A DNA stretch of 64,000 nucleotides from Spirochaetales bacterium (GCA_018399255.1 JAGYPA010000015.1:1-64000), one strand, 5' to 3'; positions 44,158 to 53,033 are shown, counted from the stretch's first letter. Notes: generated by a model from the letters alone, not told the origin. A program made the numbers and translations.

Positions 44158-45564
44158 GGAAGTCAGCAGGCTGGATCTGTTCGGGCGCAGCGTTACCACC
44201 CCCAGATCGTCGGTAAACAGCAGCCCCGAAGGACCGAAATATTCAAGCATTATCCGGTAGTCGCCCGGCGGCAGCTCCCATTCCCCGGCATGGGCAAAGG
44301 CTGGAAAATAGCGGGAAACCCTGAGATCCGCCTGCTCGCTCGTTTCAGCCGTCACTTCCAGGGAGAGCCTGCCTAAATATCCCAGAAAACTCAAAGCCAG
44401 AGAGCCGGATTCGTTTCCTGATTTCTCCAAAGCACTTCCCGCCGCATCGGCAGCCAGTCCTTTCAGCAAAGTCCGGATTGCCGAACGAAGAAATATCATC
44501 GGCTCCTTTATCTCAAACGTATCCAGCGTTATCTTCTGCATATCCTCAAGCATCCCCAGCTCGCCGAGAGGCTTTCCGTTTGCCGTAACCCTGATCCTCT
44601 CTACCCGGGACCCCCGCATCTCCATCCGCGGAATTTCGAACTTGAACCTCAGATCCGGCTTGACATCCGGGAAAGAAAACCTGAGGTAGCTGTCAAGCAC
44701 GCGGCCTATTATGTCCTGTTCGGTAGCGGCGACGATGACAACCTCATCGGTATAGGTGTGAATCCAGAGAGTCGAGGCAAGCTTTACGGGGGATCTGCCG
44801 GTAAAGGCGATCAGACTCAGCCTGCCGCCCTTTGTGGGGGCAGCCGTCGCATCGGTAAAGGGGATGGGAAAATCATACAGGTTGGACTGGCGGGTGAAGG
44901 CCTCCTGCAGCAGCTGCCAGTCGATACGAGCCCCGTCGTAGCTGCCCTCATTGCGATACATGAACAGGCTGAGATAGCGGGCGAGCGCACTGTTGTAGAA
45001 GCGGCTCGTGCCGGTTTCAATAGTTACCCCCTGGGCTGCATCATACGATGAATACCGCTTGACCAGAGGTTCGTACTTATCCTCCAGAAGGTTGAGCTTA
45101 TTGCTGATGCGCCGCACTTCGACAAAGGCGGCATCGTCATCCCCCATTTCAAGGAAGCTGAGAGCCTTGAAGATATTCAAATAAATGTCCTCAAAATCCT
45201 CACCGCTGTAGTTCATCTGCAGATCGTTTACCAGAAAACTCTGAGCGGCCTGGGAAATGCTCTTGGTAAAGTATTCTTCTATCAGTATTTCCGCTTTGTT
45301 CAGATGAGTCACGGCCTCCCCGCCGCTTCCCGCATAATAATTGAGCATACCGGATTCAAGATGATAGAGCACCTGATCCTTATCGCTGTAAAACTGATCG
45401 GGATTGGCGTCCAAGAGCGTACGGGCAGTGTCGTAGCTGCCGGCCTCGAAAGCCGTATCCACATACGAGAAGAGGGTATTTCGATTGATGGTTGCGCAGC
45501 CGCCGAAAAGCGTGAGAACCAGGATTAAGAGGGGGAAAACTGATAGAGAGAGCTTCCTTTTCAC
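44143..45564 (-). CDS. COG3014-like lipoprotein
   Basis: A 473-residue protein with a lipobox near residue 23 (LILVLTLFGGCATI). Residues 30-165 look helical and TPR-like (DTARTLLDANPDQFYSDKDQ, VLYHLESGMLNYYAGSGGEA), and the C-terminal half is a mixed beta domain ending LRPNRSSLLTSTFSR. The start is GTG 45564 behind GCGGAG. The family co-occurs with LpoB- and LPP20-type lipoproteins in several phyla; its function is unproven. It lies 15 bases after the LpoB-like gene. Confidence 0.82.
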   Translation of the reverse strand: MKRKLSLSVFPLLILVLTLFGGCATINRNTLFSYVDTAFEAGSYDTARTLLDANPDQFYSDKDQVLYHLESGMLNYYAGSGGEAVTHLNKAEILIEEYFTKSISQAAQSFLVNDLQMNYSGEDFEDIYLNIFKALSFLEMGDDDAAFVEVRRISNKLNLLEDKYEPLVKRYSSYDAAQGVTIETGTSRFYNSALARYLSLFMYRNEGSYDGARIDWQLLQEAFTRQSNLYDFPIPFTDATAAPTKGGRLSLIAFTGRSPVKLASTLWIHTYTDEVVIVAATEQDIIGRVLDSYLRFSFPDVKPDLRFKFEIPRMEMRGSRVERIRVTANGKPLGELGMLEDMQKITLDTFEIKEPMIFLRSAIRTLLKGLAADAAGSALEKSGNESGSLALSFLGYLGRLSLEVTAETSEQADLRVSRYFPAFAHAGEWELPPGDYRIMLEYFGPSGLLFTDDLGVVTLRPNRSSLLTSTFSR

Positions 45565-45579
45565 ATTGCTACTCCGCTG

Positions 45580-46188
45580 CTACCAGATTGTATTGCGCTG
45601 TTCAATAATTTTCTTTATTTCCTTGTCGCCTATCCATACTTTTTCGTTAGTTTCTATGCTGATGAGTTCAAGGGTGATCTTATAAACAACGGCTTTTTTG
45701 CCCTGCACGGCATCTTCAATAGAACTTATCCGGCCTATCAGCATGAAGTCCGCTCCGATCTCCTCACCCAGCCGGGCGATCGTCTCTTCTGAAGCCTGGG
45801 TCTGCTGATCGAGCCGCTCATCGCGGATAGCATTTCTGATCGCATCGCCGGCAACAAAGCGCACATCGCCGCTGTTGATCAGTTCCCGTTCCATATCACT
45901 GATGAACGGTTTTGTGTCAATGTGCTCGGAGCTCAGGTTCCGCACTTCACCGACTACTACTACGGGAACGCGGCCCTCATTGCGGAGGAACCGGTTAAGC
46001 CAGGGTCGGGAAAGAAGATCCTGAATCATGGCTTCCGCCGTAAGCCTGGCATCGGTATCATTCCAGCGTCCGCTCAGGTCAGTTATCGTATCTGCAGCAG
46101 TTCTCTCGACCGTCCGTACAGATGAAGCACACCCGGCTGCAGTCAGCAGGATTATCGAAAGAACTAATAAGCGTAAAAAAACGCGCAT
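45580..46188 (-). CDS. LpoB-family (CsgG-like fold) lipoprotein
   Basis: A 202-residue protein. The lipobox is LLTAAGC near residue 20. The mature part follows the LpoB/COG3417 pattern: LSGRWNDTDARLTAEAMIQD, VVVVGEVRNLSSEHIDTKPF, GADFMLIGRISSIEDAVQGK and KVWIGDKEIKKII. In E. coli LpoB activates the cell-wall synthase PBP1b from the outer membrane; in a spirochaete the partner is unknown. It is the first gene of a three-lipoprotein operon. ATG 46188 has GAAGGTGG upstream. Confidence 0.85.
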   Translation of the reverse strand: MRVFLRLLVLSIILLTAAGCASSVRTVERTAADTITDLSGRWNDTDARLTAEAMIQDLLSRPWLNRFLRNEGRVPVVVVGEVRNLSSEHIDTKPFISDMERELINSGDVRFVAGDAIRNAIRDERLDQQTQASEETIARLGEEIGADFMLIGRISSIEDAVQGKKAVVYKITLELISIETNEKVWIGDKEIKKIIEQRNTIW

Positions 46189-46227
46189 GGGACCACCTTC
46201 TCAATTTTTTTTGTGTTATCGAGTATT

Positions 46228-46257
46228 ATCGTACTCTGCATTATTTTAGACTGTCAA
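46228..46257 (-). promoter_or_regulatory. Probable promoter of the lipoprotein operon
   Basis: On the minus strand TTGACA (46257-46252) and TACGAT (46233-46228) are 18 bp apart, about 40 bases before the LpoB-like start. The -35 matches consensus exactly; the -10 matches four of six. It abuts the hairpin repeat at 46261. Confidence 0.45.
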
Positions 46258-46260
46258 GAG

Positions 46261-46298
46261 AGCCAATTTCAAAATGCTTCGCATTTTTGAAATTGGCT
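46261..46298. repeat. Dispersed hairpin repeat, copy 2
   Basis: AGCCAATTTCAAAATGC pairs with GCATTTTTGAAATTGGCT around a TTC loop: a long hairpin with one bulged T. It is the same element as at 31488-31545, here with single arms and in the opposite loop orientation. Confidence 0.85.
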
Positions 46299-46317
46299 TT
46301 TGAAGTTTGCCTACATA

Positions 46318-46354
46318 TTCAAATAATTGATTATTATATAATTAATTATTTGAA
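46318..46354. repeat. AT-rich palindrome with 11-bp arms
   Basis: TTCAAATAATT (46318-46328) is matched by AATTATTTGAA (46344-46354) across 15 AT-only bases. Nothing coding overlaps it. Confidence 0.75.
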
Positions 46355-46462
46355 TACTGCGTATTCAGGAATTATCCTCGATAGAAAAACTCCTACAAGC
46401 TATTCGTCTGCGTTGCTGTTCGCGAGGATAAGCGACTGATAAGTAAGCGGGCTTAAGGCAGC

Positions 46463-46729
46463 CTCACTTAACACATGTCGCACGAGTAGAAATTTTACAG
46501 TCAGTAAGTCCTTGCTCAATAGTGATCTGTATCCGGGCCTGAAAAACCGCTAAGGTCGGCTCAATATACACGAGTCACACGAGCAGCAGCCGATTCCATG
46601 GGTCTGGCACTCGATCAGCTGGCTTTCAGCATCATGCAGAGTGTAAGCACATAAATAGATATAATTTATTCGCCCATGTCCCCCGCAAAATCCCGACCCC
46701 TCCTACTCGTGCGACATGTGTTAAGTGAG
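46463..46729. mobile_element. 267-bp element with perfect 27-bp terminal inverted repeats
   Basis: CTCACTTAACACATGTCGCA and the next seven bases (46463-46489) recur exactly as the reverse complement at 46703-46729. The arms extend imperfectly for another ~12 bases outward (GCTTAAGGCAG against CTGGCTTAAC). The 213 bases between hold no convincing gene. Structure and size fit a MITE, the non-autonomous remnant of a DNA transposon. A target-site duplication was not recognised. The right arm abuts a GH31 fragment. Confidence 0.6.
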
Positions 46730-46732
46730 CCT

Positions 46733-47032
46733 GGCTTAACCGGGTATTTGAAATCGGCCCGATTTCGGCAGCCTCCTCCAGATTCTACCCTGACCTCGGC
46801 AGCCGAAACCAGAGAGGCAGCCGCTCGCCAGCGTTCTGAAGCCTATCCCTGCGATGTGATTCATATCGATACCAGTTGGTTTGAAACAGACTGGACATGT
46901 GAATGGCTATTCAGCGCCTCCCGACTTCCCGATCCCGATACGCTGCCGGTGTATGCGTCTCCGGGTAGACGAACATTTTACGGGATATATTCTGCAGTAA
47001 GAGGATCTGATGTAAGTCTTATGCGGTGTTAA
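46733..47032 (+). pseudogene. Fragment of a GH31-family glycosidase gene
   Basis: One frame reads AETREAAARQRSEAYPCDVI and then HIDTSWFETDWTCEWLFSAS, followed by RLPDPD. This is the conserved GH31 stretch (iPcDvih.D..W.......f.fdp.rFPdP) seen in alpha-xylosidases and alpha-glucosidases. Only about 90 codons from the middle of the enzyme remain; the catalytic Asp region and both ends are gone. It borders the inverted-repeat element. Confidence 0.65.
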
Positions 47033-47061
47033 CCAGCATAACTGCATTTTTTCAAACAACT

Positions 47062-47101
47062 CTATACTGCAGAAAAGTACCTATACTGCAGAAATATGTA
47101 C
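47062..47101. repeat. Direct repeat, 19-21 bp, two copies
   Basis: CTATACTGCAGAAAAGTAC at 47062-47080 is followed by CTATACTGCAGAAATATGTAC. It lies just downstream of the acyl-CoA synthetase stop (minus strand). Confidence 0.75.
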
Positions 47102-47156
47102 CCCCCACTGAAGTATGGCAAACCGCTAGTTCAAAAACAGCTTTTGCCCGCCCACT

Positions 47157-49058
47157 CTACTTGAACAGCTCGGCAATCTCGCGCTTGTACAACTCCATTA
47201 TCGTGTGCCGCTTCACTTCCTGCTTGGCCGAAAGCTCGGTCCCGATTTCGAAATTTGTATCGAGAATGACAAAGCGGAAAATATGCTCAAAACTCTTGAA
47301 TCCGTTTTTCGTGCTGATCAGATTCTGAATTTCCGAGTTGAACAGCTCATCCACTTCTACAATATCCAGAATGGTATCCCGGTTCATATAGGGGATAGCG
47401 TTGTCCTTACAGTAAAGCTCAACCTGCTTTTTGTCGGGTACGATGAGTGCCGCAAGATATTTCTTGTCCTGACCCAGCACCACGGCCTGTTCAATATACT
47501 GCGACTCTCTCAGCTTGGCCTCAATGGGGATCGGTTCAATATTTTCGCCCCCTGAAAGAACAATGGTATCCTTAGCCCTGCCGCGAATGGCATACTCACC
47601 CTTATGGGTCCACATGCCGATGTCCCCGGTATTAAGCCAGCCGTCCTTATCAAGAATCTGGCGGGTCAGATCTTCCCGCTTGTAGTATCCCATCATCACC
47701 TGGGCGCCGCGGGCGTAGATAACCCCTTTTTTTCCCGGCTTGACCGGCTTGCCGGCATCATCCACAATCTTGATCTCGGTATCAGGGAAAGGGGCTACGG
47801 TAAAGGGAACCGGATGCCGCATTTTTCTGAGACCGATAACCGGACTGGTTTCCGTAAGGCCGTATCCGTCAAGCAGGGTTATCCCGATTGCTGAAAAGAA
47901 CCGGTCAACAGAAGCCGAGAGCGAACCCCCGCCGGAAACCCCCGCCTTGAAGCTGTTGCCCAGCTTGCCGCGGATAGTCTTGAAAACCAGCACATCCCCC
48001 AGCTTCTTGAACGGGGTAAGAACGATAAACGGAATGACGGCAATGAGAAAATCGAGAAAATAAACTCTCCGGTGGAACTGAGGCATGCGGTTTGCCAGCA
48101 TATTCTGCATTTTCTTCCAGGTTGCCCCTACGGCTACAAAAAAGGTGAACATACCCCGGGCCACGGCGCTCTTTTTTCGGACATTCTGATATACCCCGGT
48201 CATGACCGATTCCCAGATTCTCGGTACCGAACCCATCCAGGCCGGATTTACTGCCTGAAAATCCGGCAGCATAATCTTGCCAATCGGTTTCGAATAGGCA
48301 ATGGCGGAAACAGTACCCAGAATGACATACTGCAGGATGCGCTCGAAAGAGTGCCATACGGGCAGCACGGAGAGCCAGCGGTCTCCAGGTTCTATGTCGA
48401 CAACTTTCTGCACGCCCTCAACCTGATGGAGAAAGTTGCGGTGATTTATCATAACGCCCTTGGGTTCGCCGGTTGTCCCGGAGGTGAAAATGATGGTTAC
48501 CAGATCCTCAGGCTTGCCGGCATCGATCTCCTTCTCCACTGCATCAGGCTTGTCGGTGAGCAGTATCCTGCCCTTTTCCAACACACTGACGAAGGTAAGA
48601 ATGGAAATCCCTTCCGGAGCAGGTACATCGGAAAGAGCAAAATGAGCATCCATAACGATAATTGTTTTCAGGTCGGGCAGTTTTTCTGTCAGGGAAAGAA
48701 TCTTCTCCAGCTGGTCGGCATTTTCGGCAAAGCTTACTTTGCAGCCGGAAAAGCCGAGGATATATTCCAGTTCATAGGGCATGGCATCCCGTCCGCGCGG
48801 GACGTCGGCTGCGCCGATCGAAAGGACGGCAATGTCGGCTAAGAGCCACTCTTTCCGGTTGTCCGATATCAGGCCGACCGGGTCGCCGCGGGTAACACCA
48901 AGACTTAAAAGGCCTGCCGCCAGTTCCTGGGTTAAGCGGTAAAATTCGCGGTAGGTTGTCGGATTGAATCGACCGTGCTCGTTTTTCCAGAGCTGGGCGG
49001 TCATATCGGGATTTGCAGACTGGATTTCCCGGACCATTCGCGGGATTGTTTCAAACAT
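47157..49058 (-). CDS. Long-chain fatty acid-CoA ligase (AMP-forming)
   Basis: A 633-residue adenylate-forming enzyme that activates fatty acids with ATP and CoA. The AMP-binding P-loop is IIFTSGTTGEPKGVM near residues 190-204. LLDGYGLTETSPVIGL near 400-415 is the A5 motif, and GWLNTGDIGMW with the hinge near 490-520 is typical of FadD/ACSL members. A hydrophobic stretch near 330-355 (RVYFLDFLIAVIPFIVLTPF) may attach it to the membrane. ATG 49058 has AAGGAGCG upstream; an earlier in-frame ATG lacks a site. Confidence 0.92.
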   Translation of the reverse strand: MFETIPRMVREIQSANPDMTAQLWKNEHGRFNPTTYREFYRLTQELAAGLLSLGVTRGDPVGLISDNRKEWLLADIAVLSIGAADVPRGRDAMPYELEYILGFSGCKVSFAENADQLEKILSLTEKLPDLKTIIVMDAHFALSDVPAPEGISILTFVSVLEKGRILLTDKPDAVEKEIDAGKPEDLVTIIFTSGTTGEPKGVMINHRNFLHQVEGVQKVVDIEPGDRWLSVLPVWHSFERILQYVILGTVSAIAYSKPIGKIMLPDFQAVNPAWMGSVPRIWESVMTGVYQNVRKKSAVARGMFTFFVAVGATWKKMQNMLANRMPQFHRRVYFLDFLIAVIPFIVLTPFKKLGDVLVFKTIRGKLGNSFKAGVSGGGSLSASVDRFFSAIGITLLDGYGLTETSPVIGLRKMRHPVPFTVAPFPDTEIKIVDDAGKPVKPGKKGVIYARGAQVMMGYYKREDLTRQILDKDGWLNTGDIGMWTHKGEYAIRGRAKDTIVLSGGENIEPIPIEAKLRESQYIEQAVVLGQDKKYLAALIVPDKKQVELYCKDNAIPYMNRDTILDIVEVDELFNSEIQNLISTKNGFKSFEHIFRFVILDTNFEIGTELSAKQEVKRHTIMELYKREIAELFK

Positions 49059-49306
49059 ACTACGCTCCTTGCCGGTGCAGCTGTGCAAAGAGAGTCTCGA
49101 ATCGGACAGCGGGGCACCGGATAATAAAATTCTTACTCCTCAGACGCTTCCTGCCTGATATACTTTCGAATTCCCCCAAATCCGAACACAGGTAGCGATG
49201 GAGAAAGAGCAGTGCGCCCAACCTATTTTCCAAACATGAAGCCTGAAGGAGCCTGAAGGTTTGAAGGAGCCTGAAGCGGATATAAAACAGTACGAACCGC
49301 AGCAGG
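49059..49306. other. Intergenic stretch with a 13-bp repeat
   Basis: No gene is seen here. GAAGCCTGAAGGAGCCTGAAG and a further GAAGGAGCCTGAAG (49238-49276) form a short imperfect tandem array. The acyl-CoA ligase promoter should lie in the first part; no clear -35/-10 pair stands out. Confidence 0.5.
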
Positions 49307-49349
49307 TTAAAAAACAAAACAGCATCACAGTCAATTCTGACGATGCTGT
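49307..49349 (-). terminator. Terminator after the 5'-nucleotidase gene
   Basis: On the minus strand ACAGCATC (49349-49342) pairs with GATGCTGT (49326-49319), with inner GTCA/TGAC pairs and a small bulge, followed by TTTGTTTTTTAA. It lies 160 bases after the nucleotidase stop. Confidence 0.75.
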
Positions 49350-49510
49350 CTGGTAAAACCGGAGATGCTTACCAAAAATTGTAAAAAAACGCTCCTGTCA
49401 AATGGTATTCAGTCCCCAATCCATATGCTATCTCTAATATACTCTATTTTCAGCCGTTGAAAAGAAAAAATTGAGAAAAGATGAGTATTCTCCCAAACAA
49501 TTCTGCAGAC

Positions 49511-50920
49511 TCAGCGCTTCTCCTTCTCCATGGCCGCTGCGACTGCGAGTTCGTGCGGCATTATTCTCTTTATCGGCCTGAAATAGGTGCGCGGCGAGTA
49601 GCTGGACAAGTCGGACACTCTGGTCATATAGATGCAGGCATACTCTTCGACCTGCTCGGCATACAGGCTCTCCTCGGAACCGGCCCGCAGAATTTCTCCC
49701 CAATAGGGATTGAAGCACTTCTTGTACTCCCCGATAAGCTCGGATATTCTGGTGTTGAGCCCGTCCATTTCCCGGAAAAAGGGATCCACCGAACGGAGCG
49801 ATTTGACCGACTGCGTATTTCTGGCGAGATAGCGCTCGATATCAATTTGATTTATCTGCTGTTCGAGGGTCAGCTTCTGATTCATGAGGCTGTCAATTTC
49901 CTGCTGGATGGGAAAAGATTTCTCCAGCCCCTTCATCTCTTCTTCCAGGTCACCCAGGACCAGGGCCGTTCTCCAGTCACACTGCTTTTTGATCGAAACC
50001 ACATCCCCATAAATGTGATCTCCGATATAGAGTATTTCCTCCCCGGCCAGACCCATGTCCTCCTGCAGCTTTTCGTACCATCCGCCCTGGTAGATCCCCT
50101 GATTCAGCGGAGCTTCCTGATTCCGCATCAGGCCCGTTTCAGGATCGACGGCAAGGGGAAGAGAGCCGACTCTGGCGCTCAAAAACCGGGGCTTGTCGGC
50201 CGGGGTTACGACCAGGTCAAACACATCCCTGCCACTTGTCGTGGTTTGAGGAATGGATTAAGGGGCATAGTCCAGCAGCGCCCGACTGTATTCATAATCC
50301 GAATTGGTTATGATCATCAGTTTTTTACCGTAATCCTTGTAGCGCTCGAGCAGCATCGCGGTATCGGGGTCCTGGATTACGTATTCGGGAAAATTGTTTT
50401 TGAGCACGGTTTTCAGGCTGCCGTCACGGTGAAGATCATCGATTGTTGTCAGAATATCATCGGCCAGCTTTCGATAGTCGGGGATAGGCTCCCCATCTTC
50501 CTTCCTCTGGACAAGCTGCCCGAAGAGCACTCCATAGGAGATAGCAAAAGATGTATCGAGACTCTGGAAATCCTTGTCATGCAAGTCTACAGCGATATAT
50601 CGGTAGAGCTCATTCTGTTCCTTGAAAGGAACCTCCTTCAGTCCGTGGTACGATGTTTTAACCTTGTTGTAGCGGTTGAGCTGCAGCAGGTTGCCGTGCC
50701 GCTTGTCAACGACCAGTCCCACAATAGCGCGGTTGAAGTCGAAATCGAGGGTCCGGATCGATTCGGGGTAGCCGCGGGCTGTCACCAGGCGGTCAATCGC
50801 TAGCGTATGGGTCAGCTGCTCAAATTTTCTCGTGTCATAGGGAACGAGAGTATAGTCCATATCAAATCCGATCAGCTTTATTTTCTTCAAATTCAGTGTT
50901 CTGTTAACAAATACTGCCAT
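49511..50920 (-). pseudogene. HAD-IG 5'-nucleotidase gene interrupted by one stop
   Basis: 470 codons in one frame with a single TAA at 50260-50258. The first part has the HAD nucleophile FDMDYTLVPY and MIITNSDYEYSRALLDYA; the second has FDLVVTPADKPRFL and ILYIGDHIYGDV, the late HAD motif. Family members dephosphorylate purine nucleotides such as IMP and GMP. Around the stop, conserved pieces LNPFLK and HDKWQ lie in the two other frames, so three single-base insertions within ~40 bases restore the frame but leave the stop. ATG 50920 has AAGGAGCC upstream. It may be dead, or it may carry sequencing errors. Confidence 0.85.
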
Positions 50921-50938
50921 GTGCCGGCTCCTTGGGCT

Positions 50939-50963
50939 CCTGGTGGCCATTCCGACCACCAGG
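50939..50963. other. Hairpin between divergent genes
   Basis: CCTGGTGG (50939-50946) pairs perfectly with CCACCAGG (50956-50963) across 9 bases. It lies between the divergent nucleotidase and adenine deaminase genes, so it may be an operator or leader structure, not a needed terminator. Confidence 0.5.
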
Positions 50964-51106
50964 TTTCTCTCTATGGTGTCTTGACACTAATATAGAGGTA
51001 AATGGTCGGGAAAGAAAGTATGGAAGGGGGAAATCCGCCAGAGAAATTTCAAAGAAGTTGCGCTGGAGCGGAACGACCGGTATACTGAATCGAAGGAGAA
51101 AACTCT

Positions 51107-52894
51107 ATGAACCTAAAAATACTTACTCCGACTGAGCGTCGTGAACTTGTCGATGCCGCGGCAGGCCGCATCCCGGTTGAGCTGCTTATTGTCAATGTGC
51201 AGATAGTCAATGTCTTTACCGGTGAAATCTATCCGGGCGTGATTGGAATCCACCATGGATATATAGCCTATGCCTTTGAAGCAGAAGACCCCTCTAGATT
51301 TGCCGGTAATGCCGTTAAGCTGCATGACGGACAGGGAGCTTATGCCGTTCCCGGTTTTATCGACTCCCACGTCCATATTGAAAGCAGCATGCTTACGCCT
51401 CGGCGGTTTGCGGAACTGGTTATACCGCATGGAACGACAACCATTGTCACCGATCCTCACGAAATCGGCAATGTGCTGGGAATCGAGGGCGTTGAGTACA
51501 TGATTGAAGCCGGCCGGGATCTTCCTATGTATCAGCTGGCCCTTGCACCCTCCTGCGTGCCTGCAGTACCGGGACTCGAGGAATCCGGCGCTGAATTTGG
51601 AAGAGATGAAATAGCCCGCCTGCTGGATAACGACCGCATCCTCGGTATAGCAGAGGTTATGGATTTCCAGGGAGTGATCAGGAACAGCGACAGAATGCGT
51701 GACATACTCGATCTGGGATTTGAACGCGAATGCTTTATCCAGGGACACTTTTTCGGGGACGGAGAACATGAACTTGCCGCCTATCTCTGCGCCGGTCCCT
51801 CCTCGAATCATGAAATATTCACCCCCGAAGCAGCAAAAGCCTCTGCCAGGGCCGGAATGATAGTCGATGCCCGCGACAGCTCCTTCTCCCGGGATGTCGA
51901 GGCAATAGTCGGAGCCCTCAAGCAGTACGGGCGGATGCCGAACTTCACCATCTGTACCGACGACCGCGAACCGGCCCAGATACTGCGAGACGGCCATATA
52001 AATGCCTGCACCCGCCATGCCATAGAATCAGGCATGGAGCCGGTGGATGCCATACGGGCGGCATCCCTCAATACCGCAGCTCTTTACAAACTGGACAAGT
52101 TGGGCGCCATTGCGCCGGGATATATCGCAAATATCAACCTGGTCGATGACCCGGGAAACCTCAAAGTAAAAACCGTCTTCTTTGAAGGGACCGTTGCAGC
52201 GGAAAACGGAAAGCTCAGCCGGCCCATTGAAGAGCAGCAGTTTGCAGTCGAGTCGTACAACTCAGTGCATATCGGAACCCTGAATGAAGCGGATCTTACC
52301 CTTACCGTTCCGGAAGGAGTTCAGGACGGATCTGTACAGGTTCGGGTTATTCATTATCCCGATGCCGATACGCTGGAAACGCAAAATGTCATCAGGGAAG
52401 TGACAGTGCGCGATGGGAAGGTGGTTCTTGACGGGAATGAGGACCTTAACTTTATTGCCGTGGTAAACCGGCATGCCGGAAAGACGGGAATGAGCGTGGG
52501 CTTGGTGAGCAATTTTCTCCTGAAGCAGGGGGCGCTTGCTGGAACCGTAAGCCATGATTCCCACAACCTGACCCTGGTCTATCGCGATCCCTCTGAGGTC
52601 CTGACAGCGGTAAAAAAAGTGGTAAGCAGCCGAGGCGGTGTTGTTTATGTCAATAATGGACAGGTGTATCCGCTGGAGCTGCCGGTTGCGGGACTGATGA
52701 GCAGCGGATCGATAGGAACCTGCATCAGCCAGGTGGAAACGCTCAACCGCGTCCTACGTGATGCGGGCATCCAGACCTCGAACCCGGTAATGCGTCTGGC
52801 AACAGCGGCACTTCCGGTTATACCGAATATAAAGATCTCTGATAAAGGACTGATTGATGTGCTGAAGGCCGAGTTTATTGATCTTTTTGTCTGA
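51107..52894 (+). CDS. ade: Adenine deaminase
   Basis: A 595-residue amidohydrolase that converts adenine to hypoxanthine and ammonia. Metal ligands are H88 and H90 in DSHVHIESSM; VTDPHEIGNVLG and the C-terminal domain with GTVSHDSHN are also typical. The usual SDHE appears as SSNHE, and the R-x-GS segment that follows reads DARDSSFSRD, two departures from the family pattern. ATG 51107 has GAAGGAG upstream. With azgA it makes an adenine salvage pair. Confidence 0.9.
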   Translation: MNLKILTPTERRELVDAAAGRIPVELLIVNVQIVNVFTGEIYPGVIGIHHGYIAYAFEAEDPSRFAGNAVKLHDGQGAYAVPGFIDSHVHIESSMLTPRRFAELVIPHGTTTIVTDPHEIGNVLGIEGVEYMIEAGRDLPMYQLALAPSCVPAVPGLEESGAEFGRDEIARLLDNDRILGIAEVMDFQGVIRNSDRMRDILDLGFERECFIQGHFFGDGEHELAAYLCAGPSSNHEIFTPEAAKASARAGMIVDARDSSFSRDVEAIVGALKQYGRMPNFTICTDDREPAQILRDGHINACTRHAIESGMEPVDAIRAASLNTAALYKLDKLGAIAPGYIANINLVDDPGNLKVKTVFFEGTVAAENGKLSRPIEEQQFAVESYNSVHIGTLNEADLTLTVPEGVQDGSVQVRVIHYPDADTLETQNVIREVTVRDGKVVLDGNEDLNFIAVVNRHAGKTGMSVGLVSNFLLKQGALAGTVSHDSHNLTLVYRDPSEVLTAVKKVVSSRGGVVYVNNGQVYPLELPVAGLMSSGSIGTCISQVETLNRVLRDAGIQTSNPVMRLATAALPVIPNIKISDKGLIDVLKAEFIDLFV

Positions 52895-52971
52895 GGGTTT
52901 GATTTTTTGAGAAGTTTTTACGATATTACACATACGGCCGATTGCCGGACGACAAAAGCAGTAAGCTTTTG

Positions 52972-53025
52972 CAGCTTTTGCAGCCATTGCAGCCATTGCA
53001 GCCATTGCAGCCATTGCAGCCATTG
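52972..53025. repeat. 9-bp tandem repeat, five perfect copies
   Basis: CAGCCATTG is repeated five times at 52981-53025, preceded by the related CAGCTTTTG. It lies between ade and aceE. Confidence 0.92.
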
Positions 53026-53033
53026 CCCGGCTC

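Noticed and set aside
49481-50803. A 440-codon plus-strand frame opposite the 5'-nucleotidase
   Set aside because: The minus strand holds the HAD motifs. The plus frame is a shadow with no recognisable domain.
51113-52018. A 301-codon minus-strand frame opposite adenine deaminase
   Set aside because: It mirrors the codon pattern of ade, has no family features and no ribosome site. The plus strand is a complete known enzyme.
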